Part shown: one piece after another, positions 1 to 8,070 of the stretch | Position numbering within the stretch: position 1 is the first letter of the stretch | Layout: each line of letters starts with the position of its first letter | Origin: Streptomyces sp. NRRL S-646 | GTDB lineage: Bacteria > Actinomycetota > Actinomycetes > Streptomycetales > Streptomycetaceae | Direction: 5' to 3' | Length of the DNA stretch: 64,000 nucleotides | NCBI RefSeq assembly: GCF_000720765.1 | Contig: NZ_JODC01000007.1 | Span: 868,001 to 932,000 of the forward strand | Program-made: the position numbers and the translations under genes | The notes under the pieces: model-generated | Told to the model about the DNA's origin: nothing | The model's input: only the letters and a program-made list of their open reading frames with translations | Databases searched by the model: none

Positions 1-594
1 GGCGGTGAAGCGGCGGCGGTGGAACCAGCGGGCGAGGCCGGCCGGGACGAACACCGGAGTGGTGCGCGGGAGCCGGCGCAGGGTGGGGGCGTCCAGGTGG
101 TCGTAGTGGTTGTGGCTGACGACGACCGCGTCGACGGGTGGCAGGGACTCCCAGGGGATTCCGACCGGGGTGATGCGGGCGGGGGTGCCGAGGATGCGGC
201 GGGACCAGACCGGGTCGGTCAGGACGGTCAGGCCGCCGATCCGGACGATCCAACTGGCGTGTCCCGCCCAGGAGACGGCGACGGTGCGGGCGTCGACGCG
301 GGGCAGCGGGGCGGGTGCGAAGGGGAGCCGGGGGATGTCGGCCAGGCCTTCGCGTCCGGGGCGGATGGAGCCCTCGCGGGCGAAGCGTGCCATGGCTTTC
401 AGGCCGGGCAGCGGGGCGGTCAGACGGTCGTGGAAGGTGCGCGGCCACACCCTGCGCTCGCCCAGCGGGCGGGGTTCGGCGAGCGGCGGAAGGGCGGGCG
501 CGAACCCTGGCCGGGACGCCGTCTCGTCGGCATCCCGGGTGGTCGTACTCGTACTCGTACTCGTGGTGGTGGTCGACTCGGACTGCTGCGTCAT
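1..594 (-). CDS. MBL-fold metallo-hydrolase (UlaG/NAPE-PLD-like), 3' end cut by window edge
   Basis: Antisense translation gives a metallo-beta-lactamase-fold protein. The zinc-binding signature HNHYDHLD follows the strand segment VDAVVVSH, and WAGHASWIVRIGG and LTDPVW precede it, the order seen in NAPE-phospholipase-D/UlaG-type hydrolases. The rest of the fold lies beyond position 1. The start is taken at 594, where ATGA overlaps the stop of the upstream aminotransferase-like gene; an in-frame ATG at 609 is the alternative. GGGAG lies about 9 nt before 594. Residues 5-17 are a low-complexity Thr/Ser tract encoded by a GTACTC microsatellite (about 541-575). The family hydrolyses varied phosphodiester or lactone substrates; the substrate here is not evident. 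Confidence 0.85.
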   Translation of the reverse strand, partial: MTQQSESTTTTSTSTSTTTRDADETASRPGFAPALPPLAEPRPLGERRVWPRTFHDRLTAPLPGLKAMARFAREGSIRPGREGLADIPRLPFAPAPLPRVDARTVAVSWAGHASWIVRIGGLTVLTDPVWSRRILGTPARITPVGIPWESLPPVDAVVVSHNHYDHLDAPTLRRLPRTTPVFVPAGLARWFHRRRFTA

Positions 595-1838
595 CGAGGA
601 GGCTCCCATCGCTGAGCTTCGTCGCGGAGATCGTCGAAGACCGACTTCACATGGCTCAACGCGCGTTGCACGTGTGGCAGTTCCAACGGCGCGGGTGATG
701 TGAGACATTCCGCGCGTTCCTCGTCCGTGCTGCCCAACAGCGGGCCGGTGGACAGGCGGACGCGCAGGGCGCCGAGTTCGTCTCCGAAGCGGTGGCCGCC
801 CGGTGCGGGCATGCCGAGCCGGGCGGCGAGGAAGTCCTCCAGTTCCTGCGCGTCGCCGACGCCGTGCGCCGAGAGCGCGGAGCGCAGCGGGCCGAGGTCG
901 GCGTAGAGGTGGCGGCCGGCCTGCGGGGGACGGGACAGGGTGCCCGCCGCGACGATCGCGGCGTGCACGGCGGCGGCCACGCGCGCATGCAGGCGCACGC
1001 CGGCGGCCACGCGCGCGGTGACCGGCTCCGGCTCCCCCAGCGCGTACGCGGCCGGGGCGGCGACCGGGCCGGCGATGCGGGCGCCCAGCGCGGTGAGCAC
1101 GTCGAGCACGCGCGCGTGGAGGTCACGGCCCGTGTCGCCCGCCGGGACGCGGGCCATCGCGGCAGGCCAGCCGGGCGGCAGCAGCGCGCCGGCCAGGTCG
1201 GTGACGACGGTGACGTGGTCGGGCAGCATCTCGGCGGGGCTGAGCAGCACCGTGTCGTGCGGTGCGTGCAGGGTGTCGCGCCAGGTCTCGTCGCTGACCA
1301 GGTGCAGTCCCTCCCCTGCGGCGGCCTCGACGCACTCGTGCAGGAACTCGGGCGGGGCGACGGTGGCCGTCGGGTCGTCTGCGACGGACAGCACGAGCAG
1401 CCGCGGGTCACCGCCCTCGGTGCGCACCCTGCGCACGGTCTCCAGGAGGGCGTACGGATCCGGTACGCCACCGCACTCGGCCGGCGTCGCCACATGGAAG
1501 ACGGGTCTGCCCAACAGGCGTGCGTACGGCGCCCACCAGGCCGCGCAGGGCCTCGGCACCAGGACGTCGCCGCCGAGCGCGGCGGTCAGCGCGAGCAGCA
1601 GGGCGGGGGCGCCGGGGCCGGCGGCCACGCGGTCGGGTGCGGCGGACAGGCCGCGTCGCTCCCAGTAGCCGCACGCGGCCTCGATCAGCTCGGGTCCGCC
1701 GCCGATCGGCTCCCCGTCGGCCCGTGCGGCGGCCGCGGCGAGCACGGCGGTGAGCTCGGGCGGCACGGGCAGGCCGTCCTCGGGCAGCGGCGGCCCGTAG
1801 CGGACGGGTCCGTGGCCTTCCGCGTCCGTCCGCCGCAT
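591..1838 (-). CDS. Aminotransferase class I/II-like protein lacking the PLP lysine
   Basis: A 415-residue protein with the outline of a fold-type I aminotransferase: GGGPELIEAACGYWERRGL near the N-terminus, then VAAGPGAPALLLAL, LVLSVADDPTATV (usually NNPTG) and SDETWRD (usually SDEIY). Where the Schiff-base lysine belongs, the sequence reads VVTDLAGALLPPGWPAAM. The whole protein has one lysine, close to the C-terminus, so PLP chemistry is doubtful. The start at 1838 follows GGAGG by 6 nt; a longer frame upstream lacks support. The gene is coupled by ATGA to the MBL hydrolase. It may be a catalytically dead or repurposed paralogue, perhaps acting with that hydrolase (inference). Confidence 0.85.
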   Translation of the reverse strand: MRRTDAEGHGPVRYGPPLPEDGLPVPPELTAVLAAAAARADGEPIGGGPELIEAACGYWERRGLSAAPDRVAAGPGAPALLLALTAALGGDVLVPRPCAAWWAPYARLLGRPVFHVATPAECGGVPDPYALLETVRRVRTEGGDPRLLVLSVADDPTATVAPPEFLHECVEAAAGEGLHLVSDETWRDTLHAPHDTVLLSPAEMLPDHVTVVTDLAGALLPPGWPAAMARVPAGDTGRDLHARVLDVLTALGARIAGPVAAPAAYALGEPEPVTARVAAGVRLHARVAAAVHAAIVAAGTLSRPPQAGRHLYADLGPLRSALSAHGVGDAQELEDFLAARLGMPAPGGHRFGDELGALRVRLSTGPLLGSTDEERAECLTSPAPLELPHVQRALSHVKSVFDDLRDEAQRWEPPR

Positions 1839-1945
1839 GCGTACCTCCGCGCAGTCCCTGTGCCGTGTCCGTCGCTGTGCTCCGAGTACCCAGAGTGCCG
1901 CTGCCGCATCGGAGTGCGCACGGGTTTCGCCGGTCGCCCCGCGGG

Positions 1946-2683
1946 TCAGTGGTCCCAGGCGGAGTCCTTGGGCCACAGCCGGTAGGCGGCGGCGCCCAGG
2001 GCGACGGCGATCAGGAGGCCGCCGGCGACGAGCGCGGGCACGGAGTCGGAGAAGGTGCCGCCCGCACCGGCCTCCACGCCGTGCTGCCTGCCGTTCTGCA
2101 TGCCGTGCTCCGTCCCGTTCTGCATCCCCGCGCCGCCGCAGGAGTCGGCGTCCGGATCGGTGCAGGGCTTGCCTTGGTCATGGCCGCCACCGCCGCCGAC
2201 ATCGCCGCCGCCGAGATCGGCGCCGCCACCGCCGCCGTCGTCTCCGTGTCCGACGCCACCGCCGCCGTCGTCACCGAGTCCGCCGGCACCGCCCCCGTCG
2301 TCGCCACGCCCGCCACCACCGTTGTCGCCGGCCAGACCACCGTCACCCCCGACGTCACCACGCCCGGCACCCTCGCTGCCGTCGCCGCGGTTCACGCGGG
2401 AAGCGGTGCTCCACGCCTTGTCCTTGCCGCCGGGCGCCGTCGCACAGGTGCCGTCGACGGTCGCGGAGTTCCCGCGCCGGGCGTTGGCCTGTGAGACGGC
2501 GTCGACGGTGGCGGGCGGCACTCCGGCGGTTGCTTCGCAGGCGACCGAGACGGTGACGCTGCCGCCGGGGGAGGAACTGCTCGGGCCGGCCTCCGCGGCC
2601 GAGTCCGCGTAGGCGGCCGAGGCGAAGCCGAGTGTGGCACCGGCCAGGGCGGCGACGGACAGGACACGGGCGGTGCGAGGCAT
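1946..2683 (-). CDS. Exported Gly/Asp-rich protein with C-terminal membrane anchor
   Basis: A 245-residue protein. It starts with a signal peptide (MPRTARVLSVAALAGATLG, Ala-rich cleavage region near residue 25), followed by SPGGSVTVSVAC. A central tract of about 80 residues is built of Gly-Gly-Asp repeats. After that come a Cys-containing segment and a C-terminal hydrophobic helix (VPALVAGGLLIAVALGAAAY) ending in a short charged tail. This is the plan of a cell-envelope protein anchored by a C-terminal helix; no LPXTG-type sortase motif is seen. AAGGAG lies 8 nt before the chosen ATG. The repeats are flexible and probably prone to length change. No enzymatic role can be assigned. Confidence 0.8.
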   Translation of the reverse strand: MPRTARVLSVAALAGATLGFASAAYADSAAEAGPSSSSPGGSVTVSVACEATAGVPPATVDAVSQANARRGNSATVDGTCATAPGGKDKAWSTASRVNRGDGSEGAGRGDVGGDGGLAGDNGGGGRGDDGGGAGGLGDDGGGGVGHGDDGGGGGADLGGGDVGGGGGHDQGKPCTDPDADSCGGAGMQNGTEHGMQNGRQHGVEAGAGGTFSDSVPALVAGGLLIAVALGAAAYRLWPKDSAWDH

Positions 2684-2861
2684 GGGGAGGGCTCCTTCGA
2701 CGGGTGACTTCTCAGGAGCACGGAGTCGTGCCCCATAGCCCATCACAGCCCGCCCGGCGGCCAGGCGCGCGCGGCCGAGCCCCATTCGCGCTACAAGGGC
2801 CGCCGAGCGGGTGACACAGCCCGCGTCCCGCCCAGGTGTCAGGACCCCGGTTCGCGGGACC

Positions 2862-3581
2862 TCAGTTCAGAAGAGCGGCCAGGTCCCTCTCCAACCCCCT
2901 CCCCCGCCGTTCGACCACCCCCGCCGCCACGTCGGACAGCTTGCGGTTGCTGCCCTGCGAGATGCGGCGCAGCACACCGAAGGCGGCGTCCGCGTCGCAG
3001 CCGAGCACGTGCATGACGATGCCGCAGGCCTGGTCGACGAGGGGACGGGAGCGCAGCGCGGTGCCGAGCTGGTCGAGTTCGGTGAGCGCGGCGCGGTAGG
3101 AACGGTCACGGACCAGGCACGTCATGGCGAAGTCGCCGAGCGCCCGGGCCGGCCCGTGCGGGGCGTCCTCCAGGGCGCCGGGCCGGAAGCTGTAGAGGCT
3201 GAGCGTCACCGCCAGGCCGGAGCGCCGGAAGGGCAGTGTGACGCTGGAGCGCACCCCGGAGTCGAGCGCGAGGGCGCGGTACTCGGGCCAGCGGTCCTCG
3301 CGCAGCAGGTCGGAGCAACGGGCGGGCTCCCCGCGTTCCAGGGCGGCCGGGATGGGTCCGTCCCCGGAGCGCAGTTGCACGGCGACGAGCGGGGCGAGGT
3401 CGGGGTGGGTGACGGCCGCGGGCCGTTCGCTGCCGCCCTCGGCCACCAGTCCGCTCGCTCCGCAGCACTCGACGGTGCAGCGCGCGGCCTCCTCGACCAG
3501 TTCCGACAGCCGCCGCCCCGGGAGAGCGGGCTCGGTCGCCTCCGCGTCCCAACGGCCGGTGTGATGCCCGGTGTCCTGCAT
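2862..3581 (-). CDS. GAF-ANTAR transcription antitermination regulator
   Basis: A 239-residue protein. Residues of about 20-150 have the character of a GAF sensory domain (VSVAVQLRSGDG-type core, SSVTLPFRRSG, LSLYSF). The C-terminal segment TALRSRPLVDQACGIVMHVLGCDADAAFGVLRRISQ matches ANTAR RNA-binding domains, including the RPLVDQACGIVM helix and the FGVLRRISQ pairing. ANTAR proteins bind hairpins in nascent RNA to prevent termination; a ligand of the GAF domain would control this (family knowledge). The start follows GAGGAGG by about 8 nt. The gene is divergent from a PAS/GAF protein with 88 bp between starts, which suggests related regulation. Target RNAs are not visible. Confidence 0.9.
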   Translation of the reverse strand: MQDTGHHTGRWDAEATEPALPGRRLSELVEEAARCTVECCGASGLVAEGGSERPAAVTHPDLAPLVAVQLRSGDGPIPAALERGEPARCSDLLREDRWPEYRALALDSGVRSSVTLPFRRSGLAVTLSLYSFRPGALEDAPHGPARALGDFAMTCLVRDRSYRAALTELDQLGTALRSRPLVDQACGIVMHVLGCDADAAFGVLRRISQGSNRKLSDVAAGVVERRGRGLERDLAALLN

Positions 3582-3669
3582 GGTGCACTCCTCCTCTCAC
3601 CCGCGCACCTTCCCGCTCGCCCGGTCCGAAAACGGTGGTCTCGAACGGGAGTCGCGCTACGTTCGTCGC

Positions 3670-4785
3670 ATGACGCAGACGGACGAGTTCGGGGAAGACC
3701 TCGCGGATTTTGTGCGCCGCGTCGCGGAGTTGAAGACGGCGAGATCGGTCTCGAGCGGGGACCTGCCCACGGTGCTGGACGCGGCGATCTTCGAACTCGA
3801 CCATGTGGTCGGCCAGTTGTGGCCCCGGTACGAGCGGCTGACGGAAGCAGGCCCGGTACGCACCGGCGCCTCGCCGGACCGTCAGGAGCAGCAGCTGCTG
3901 CGCACTGTGTTCCAGCGTCTCCCGCTCCCGGTCGCGCTCGTCGACAAGGAGACGGTGGTGCGGCGGCTGAACGGCGCGGCGACCGCCTTCACCGGCGTGC
4001 GCGCCGGTTATGCGACGGGCCGCCCGCTGACCGGTTTCCTCGCCCATGCCGACCGGGCCGCGTTCCGTTCCCAGGCCGCGGCGGTGGCCCGCGGCGAGGG
4101 CGACCGCAGTCTCACCGTCCGCCTCCAGCAGCAGCCGTCCGTCCCGGTGCACGCCACGCTGGCGGCCGTGCGCCCGAGCGGCGAGCCCCGCACAACGGTC
4201 CTTGTCGTCCTCCAGCCGGTCGGACCCAGCGGCCCCGCCATGCCGGTGGACCCGCCGGCGCGGCAGCTCCCGGACCTCGCCGAGACCACCCGGCACGCGG
4301 CCGTGATGGACCTCCTGGACGCGATGACCACGGCCCTGCTGACCACGGACCGCCAGGGCGCCCTGGAGGCGGCGGCACGGGTCCTGCACGGCAGGTTCGC
4401 CGACTGGGTGATCGCCGATGCGGGGTCGGGCGGCCTGTCGCGCACGGCCGTGCTGGCCCCGCCGGACGGGGACGCGGCCGCGCTCGAAGGGCAGGATCCG
4501 GCCGACTGCCCCCTGGTCGTCGAGTCGGCCCGGACCGGGTCGCCGGCGCTGCAGATCCGTCCGCCGGACCCGGACGCCCTCGGCCGGACCGCGACGGGCG
4601 CCCCCGTCCTCGTAGCAGCAGACGTCACTTCACTGCTGTGCGTGCCGCTGAAGGACGGGGACGCCGTGCGAGGCGTGCTCACGTTGTTCCGGTGCGGGCC
4701 CCGCCTGGCGTTCTCGATGGCGGAGGCGCAGGCGATGGACCTGATGTCCCGCCATCTGGCACTGGCTATGCGGCCTCGCGCATGA
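3670..4785 (+). CDS. PAS/GAF-domain sensory protein
   Basis: A 371-residue protein. The N-terminus (about 1-60) is helical. A PAS-like segment follows (FQRLPLPVALVDKETVVRR through AHADRAAFRSQ), then a GAF-like domain (MDLLDAMTTALLTTDRQGAL through SLLCVPLKDGDAVRGVLTL). No kinase, phosphatase or output domain remains, so it may be a stand-alone sensor or partner of another regulator. The ATG at 3670 has no close Shine-Dalgarno; TACGTT lies six bases upstream, consistent with a leaderless transcript. The last 20 bp overlap the convergent sigma factor gene. PAS/GAF proteins next to SigB-type sigma genes are often PP2C-like regulators, but that domain is absent here. Confidence 0.8.
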   Translation: MTQTDEFGEDLADFVRRVAELKTARSVSSGDLPTVLDAAIFELDHVVGQLWPRYERLTEAGPVRTGASPDRQEQQLLRTVFQRLPLPVALVDKETVVRRLNGAATAFTGVRAGYATGRPLTGFLAHADRAAFRSQAAAVARGEGDRSLTVRLQQQPSVPVHATLAAVRPSGEPRTTVLVVLQPVGPSGPAMPVDPPARQLPDLAETTRHAAVMDLLDAMTTALLTTDRQGALEAAARVLHGRFADWVIADAGSGGLSRTAVLAPPDGDAAALEGQDPADCPLVVESARTGSPALQIRPPDPDALGRTATGAPVLVAADVTSLLCVPLKDGDAVRGVLTLFRCGPRLAFSMAEAQAMDLMSRHLALAMRPRA

Positions 4786-5560
4786 TCTGGTCCCGCATCC
4801 GCGTGCAGCACCGGCTGATCAGTCGTGACACATGCATCTGGGATATACCGAGTTGCTCGGCGATCCGGCTCTGCGTCATGTCGCCGAAGAACCGCATGTA
4901 CAGGATGGCCCGCTCCCGCTCGGGCAGCGCGGCCAGCCGGGGCTTGACGGACTCGCGGTCCACGACCGTGTCCAGCGCGGGGTCGGGCGAGCCGAGGGCG
5001 TCGCTCAGCGAGTAGCCGTCCTCACTGCCGGGCAGTTCGGCGTCGAGCGAGAGCGCGGTGAAGCTCTCCAGCGCCTCCAGTCCGACCAGGACGTCCTCCT
5101 CGCTCATGTTGGCGTGTTCGGCGATCTCCGCGACGGTGGGCCTGCGGCCCGGGATGGTCTGGGAGAGGTCCTGGCTGGCGAACCGGACGCGGTTGCGCAG
5201 GTCCTGCACCCGGCGCGGTACGTGCAGGGTCCACATGTGGTCCCGGAAGTGCCGTTTGATCTCGCCCGTGATGGTGGGCACGGCGTAACTTTCGAACGCG
5301 TTGCCGAGTTCGGGGTTGTACCGGTCGACGGCCTTGACCAGGCCGAGGGCGGCGACCTGCCGCAGATCCTCGAAGCTCTCGCCCCGGCTGCGGAAGCGTC
5401 CCGCGAGGCGTTCCGCCATCGGCAGCCAGGCCTCGACGATCTGCTCGCGCAGCGTGTCGCGCTGCTGGCCCGCGGGGAGCTTGGCGAGTTTGCGGAAGGC
5501 GTCGGCGGTATCGGGGGCGTCGTCGTGCGGGTGGTGCTTCGCGCTCACTTTGGTGGGCAT
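4766..5560 (-). CDS. RNA polymerase sigma factor, SigB/SigF/SigG subfamily
   Basis: A 264-residue group 3 sigma factor. Region 2 is recognisable from SRGESFEDLRQVAALGL and KAVDRYNPELGNAFESYA, then TITGEIKRHFRDHMW. Region 3 contains RRPTVAEIAEHANMSEEDV. Region 4 ends with the helix-turn-helix MTQSRIAEQLGISQMHVSRL. In Streptomyces this subfamily runs osmotic, oxidative and developmental stress regulons and is normally controlled by anti-sigma and anti-anti-sigma partners, none of which is adjacent. The start at 5560 has GGGAG about 11 nt upstream; the frame extends further without support. It is divergent from the ThDP enzyme gene, whose upstream region carries a promoter-like element of the type this subfamily reads. 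Confidence 0.92.
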   Translation of the reverse strand: MPTKVSAKHHPHDDAPDTADAFRKLAKLPAGQQRDTLREQIVEAWLPMAERLAGRFRSRGESFEDLRQVAALGLVKAVDRYNPELGNAFESYAVPTITGEIKRHFRDHMWTLHVPRRVQDLRNRVRFASQDLSQTIPGRRPTVAEIAEHANMSEEDVLVGLEALESFTALSLDAELPGSEDGYSLSDALGSPDPALDTVVDRESVKPRLAALPERERAILYMRFFGDMTQSRIAEQLGISQMHVSRLISRCCTRMRDQIMREAA

Positions 5561-5738
5561 GGTGCGTCGCAACTCCCTTGAAGGTGCTCTGGGGTGGACG
5601 GTCACCGTGGGAGTGCGGCCGCGCGTTCGAGACAGGCGCGGCCGGGGCGGCTCAGATGCCGTTCCCACGGACGTGCCTCCTGTCCGAAGCACTGGAACTG
5701 CGCCTGCCCCGGGCCCTCGGCCGCAAACACCCCCACAT

Positions 5739-5762
5739 GTTTTCCGGGGGCCCACCGGGTGA
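5739..5762 (+). promoter_or_regulatory. SigB-like promoter candidate for the ThDP enzyme gene
   Basis: GTTT at 5739-5742 is followed 14 bases later by GGGTGA (5757-5762), 54 bp before the ATG of the pyruvate-oxidase-like gene. The Streptomyces SigB consensus, as recalled, is GNNT-N14-16-GGGTAC/T, so the second element departs at one or two positions. Position and pattern are seen; function is inferred. Confidence 0.45.
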
Positions 5763-5816
5763 CTCGGCCCGCAGACGACAGCTGTCCGATCACGTCAAGG
5801 CCCGGGAGGTCGACGC

Positions 5817-7610
5817 ATGAGCACCAAGGTCTCCGACCACGTCCTGCAGCGACTGCGCGAGTGGGGTGTGGACCATGTCTTCGGCTACCCAGGAGACGGC
5901 ATCAACGGTCTGCTGGCCGCCTGGGGCCGGGCCGAGAACAAGCCTCGCTTCGTCCAGTCCCGGCACGAGGAGATGTCCGCGTTCGAGGCGGTCGGCTACG
6001 CCAAGTTCAGCGGCCGTCTCGGAGTGTGTGCGGCGACCTCGGGCCCCGGCGCGATCCACCTGCTCAACGGCCTCTACGACGCCAAGCTCGACCATGTGCC
6101 GGTGCTGGCGATCGTCGGCCAGACGCACCGCACGGCGATGGGCGGCTCGTACCAGCAGGAGGTCGACCTGCACACCCTGTTCAAGGACGTCGCCTCGGAC
6201 TTCATCGAGACGGTGACGGTCCCCGAGCAGCTGCCGAACGTCATCGACCGGGCGATCCGCACCGCGTACGCACGCCACGCCCCCACAGCGATCATCATCC
6301 CCGGGGACGTCCAGGAGCTGGACTACTCCCCGCCCACGCACGAGTTCAAGATGGTGCCCTCCAGCCTGGACCGCTCCGCCTGGACGGCGATCCCGTCCGA
6401 GGAGTCCATCCGGCGGGCGGCCGAGATCCTCAACTCCGGTGACAAGGTGGCGATCCTGGTAGGCCAGGGCGCCGCAGGGGCACGCGCCGAGGTCGAGCAG
6501 GTCGCCGAACTGCTGAAGGCCGGCGTGGCCAAGGCGCTGCTCGGCAAGGACGTCCTCAGCGACGAACTCCCTTACGTCACCGGCTCGATCGGCCTGCTGG
6601 GCACGCGCCCTTCGTACGAGCTGATGCGGGACTGCGACACCCTGCTGACCATCGGTTCCTCCTTCCCGTACACGCAGTTCATGCCGGACTTCGGCAAGGC
6701 ACGCGGGGTGCAGATCGACATCGATCCGCACATGGTCGGCATGCGTTATCCGTACGAAGTGAATCTCGTCGGAGACGCGAAGGCGACCCTGCAGGCGCTG
6801 ATCCCGCTACTGAGTGAGGAGCGGGGGCGTGAGTGGCACGACCTGGTGTGTGCGAACGTGACGCGCTGGCGCGAGGTGATGGGGCGGCGGGCGGAGCTGT
6901 CGGCCGACCCGATCAACCCGGAGTACGTCGCCCATGTGCTGGACGCGCTGCTGCCGGCCGACGCGATCGTCAGCTCCGACTCGGGCTCGGCGGCCAACTG
7001 GTACGCACGTCACCTGACCATGAGGCCGGGCATGCGCTCCTCGCTGTCCGGCACGCTCGCAACGATGGGCTGCGGGGTGCCGTACGCGATAGGCGCGAAG
7101 TTCGCGCACCCGGACCGGCCCGCGATCGCGCTGGTCGGGGACGGTGCGATGCAGATGAACGGCATGGCGGAGCTGATCACGGCCGCCAAGTACCGGGATC
7201 TGTGGGAGGACCCGCGGCTGGTCGTGGCCGTGTTCAACAACCACGACCTCAACCAGGTGACGTGGGAGATGCGGGCCATGGAGGGCGCTCCGTCCTTCCT
7301 GCCCTCGCAGGAGATCCCGGACGTGCAGTACGCCGCGTTCGCCCGTTCGCTGGGTCTGACCGGCATCCGGGTCGAGAAGCCGGAGGACGTCGAGGCGGGC
7401 TGGCGGGCCGGTCTGGAGGCGGACGGCCCCGCGGTGATCGAGTTCCTGACGGACCCTGCGGTCCCACCGATCCCGCCGCACGCCACCTGGGAGCAGATGG
7501 AGGCGACGGCCGCCTCGATCCTGAAGGGCGACGCGGACCGCGGAGGCATTATCAGGCAGGGCCTGAAGGCGAAGGTGCAGGAATTCCTGCCGGGGCGGGA
7601 GAAGCATTAG
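5817..7610 (+). CDS. Thiamine-diphosphate enzyme, pyruvate oxidase / acetolactate synthase family
   Basis: A 597-residue protein of normal length for the POX/ALS family. The N-terminal Pyr domain has VFGYPGDGINGLL and SRHEEMSAFEAVGYAKF, with the catalytic Glu in HEEMSA. A central domain (about 190-340) includes ALLGKDVLSDELPYVTGSIG. The C-terminal PP domain carries the ThDP-binding motif GDGAMQMNG ending in FNNHDLNQ. Such enzymes decarboxylate pyruvate to acetate/CO2 or a related acid, transferring electrons to quinone or O2; the electron acceptor is not evident. GGGAGG precedes the ATG by 7 nt. It is transcribed away from the sigma factor gene, and a SigB-like element lies in the intergenic region. 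Confidence 0.88.
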   Translation: MSTKVSDHVLQRLREWGVDHVFGYPGDGINGLLAAWGRAENKPRFVQSRHEEMSAFEAVGYAKFSGRLGVCAATSGPGAIHLLNGLYDAKLDHVPVLAIVGQTHRTAMGGSYQQEVDLHTLFKDVASDFIETVTVPEQLPNVIDRAIRTAYARHAPTAIIIPGDVQELDYSPPTHEFKMVPSSLDRSAWTAIPSEESIRRAAEILNSGDKVAILVGQGAAGARAEVEQVAELLKAGVAKALLGKDVLSDELPYVTGSIGLLGTRPSYELMRDCDTLLTIGSSFPYTQFMPDFGKARGVQIDIDPHMVGMRYPYEVNLVGDAKATLQALIPLLSEERGREWHDLVCANVTRWREVMGRRAELSADPINPEYVAHVLDALLPADAIVSSDSGSAANWYARHLTMRPGMRSSLSGTLATMGCGVPYAIGAKFAHPDRPAIALVGDGAMQMNGMAELITAAKYRDLWEDPRLVVAVFNNHDLNQVTWEMRAMEGAPSFLPSQEIPDVQYAAFARSLGLTGIRVEKPEDVEAGWRAGLEADGPAVIEFLTDPAVPPIPPHATWEQMEATAASILKGDADRGGIIRQGLKAKVQEFLPGREKH

Positions 7611-8070
7611 GCCCCATCTGTTGAATGGCCTCGAACAGTTCAGTAGCGCATGAAACAGTTCAGTGGTCAGTTCAGTAGCGCAGTGTGGCGCGCGGACCGC
7701 TGCCGAAGCTCCGGAAACCGCAGCTCAGGCATGCCCTCCACGTCCACCCGTTGCAACTCCCGAAGTAGGTCGCCGAACCAAGGGACAATTCCCCAAACCG
7801 CAGGTCAGGGGCCTTGGCGGTCGACTCATGGATCGCCACACACTCCAGGTGACGCGTCATCGGGAAGGTATGCAGTCTGACTCCACCCGGGAAACATGCA
7901 GCTCAGAGGCGCTTTCAAGGACGAATCCAGGCCCCTCGGAAGGCTTCGTGCGTCATCGCCACAGCCGTGCGTCAGCAACCGCTGGGGCGCGCGGGCCGAC
8001 TTCATCGACGAAGCAGGCGGTCACCGCATCTACCACACACCGTGTGATTCAACCCGTTGCGGCGTCGCCG
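7611..8070. other. 460-bp stretch without a credible gene
   Basis: Base composition is visibly less GC-rich than in neighbouring genes. Short frames on both strands lack Shine-Dalgarno sequences, codon bias and recognisable motifs. It carries short direct repeats at its left end (listed separately). It may be degraded DNA between the ThDP enzyme gene and the convergent tricarballylate-dehydrogenase-like gene. Confidence 0.5.
7636..7682. repeat. Short direct repeats
   Basis: The 15-mer CAGTTCAGTAGCGCA occurs exactly at 7636-7650 and 7668-7682. A partial copy, CAGTTCAGT, lies between them at 7656-7664. No function is apparent; such an array just after a stop codon could be an old duplication or a junction scar. 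Confidence 0.7.
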
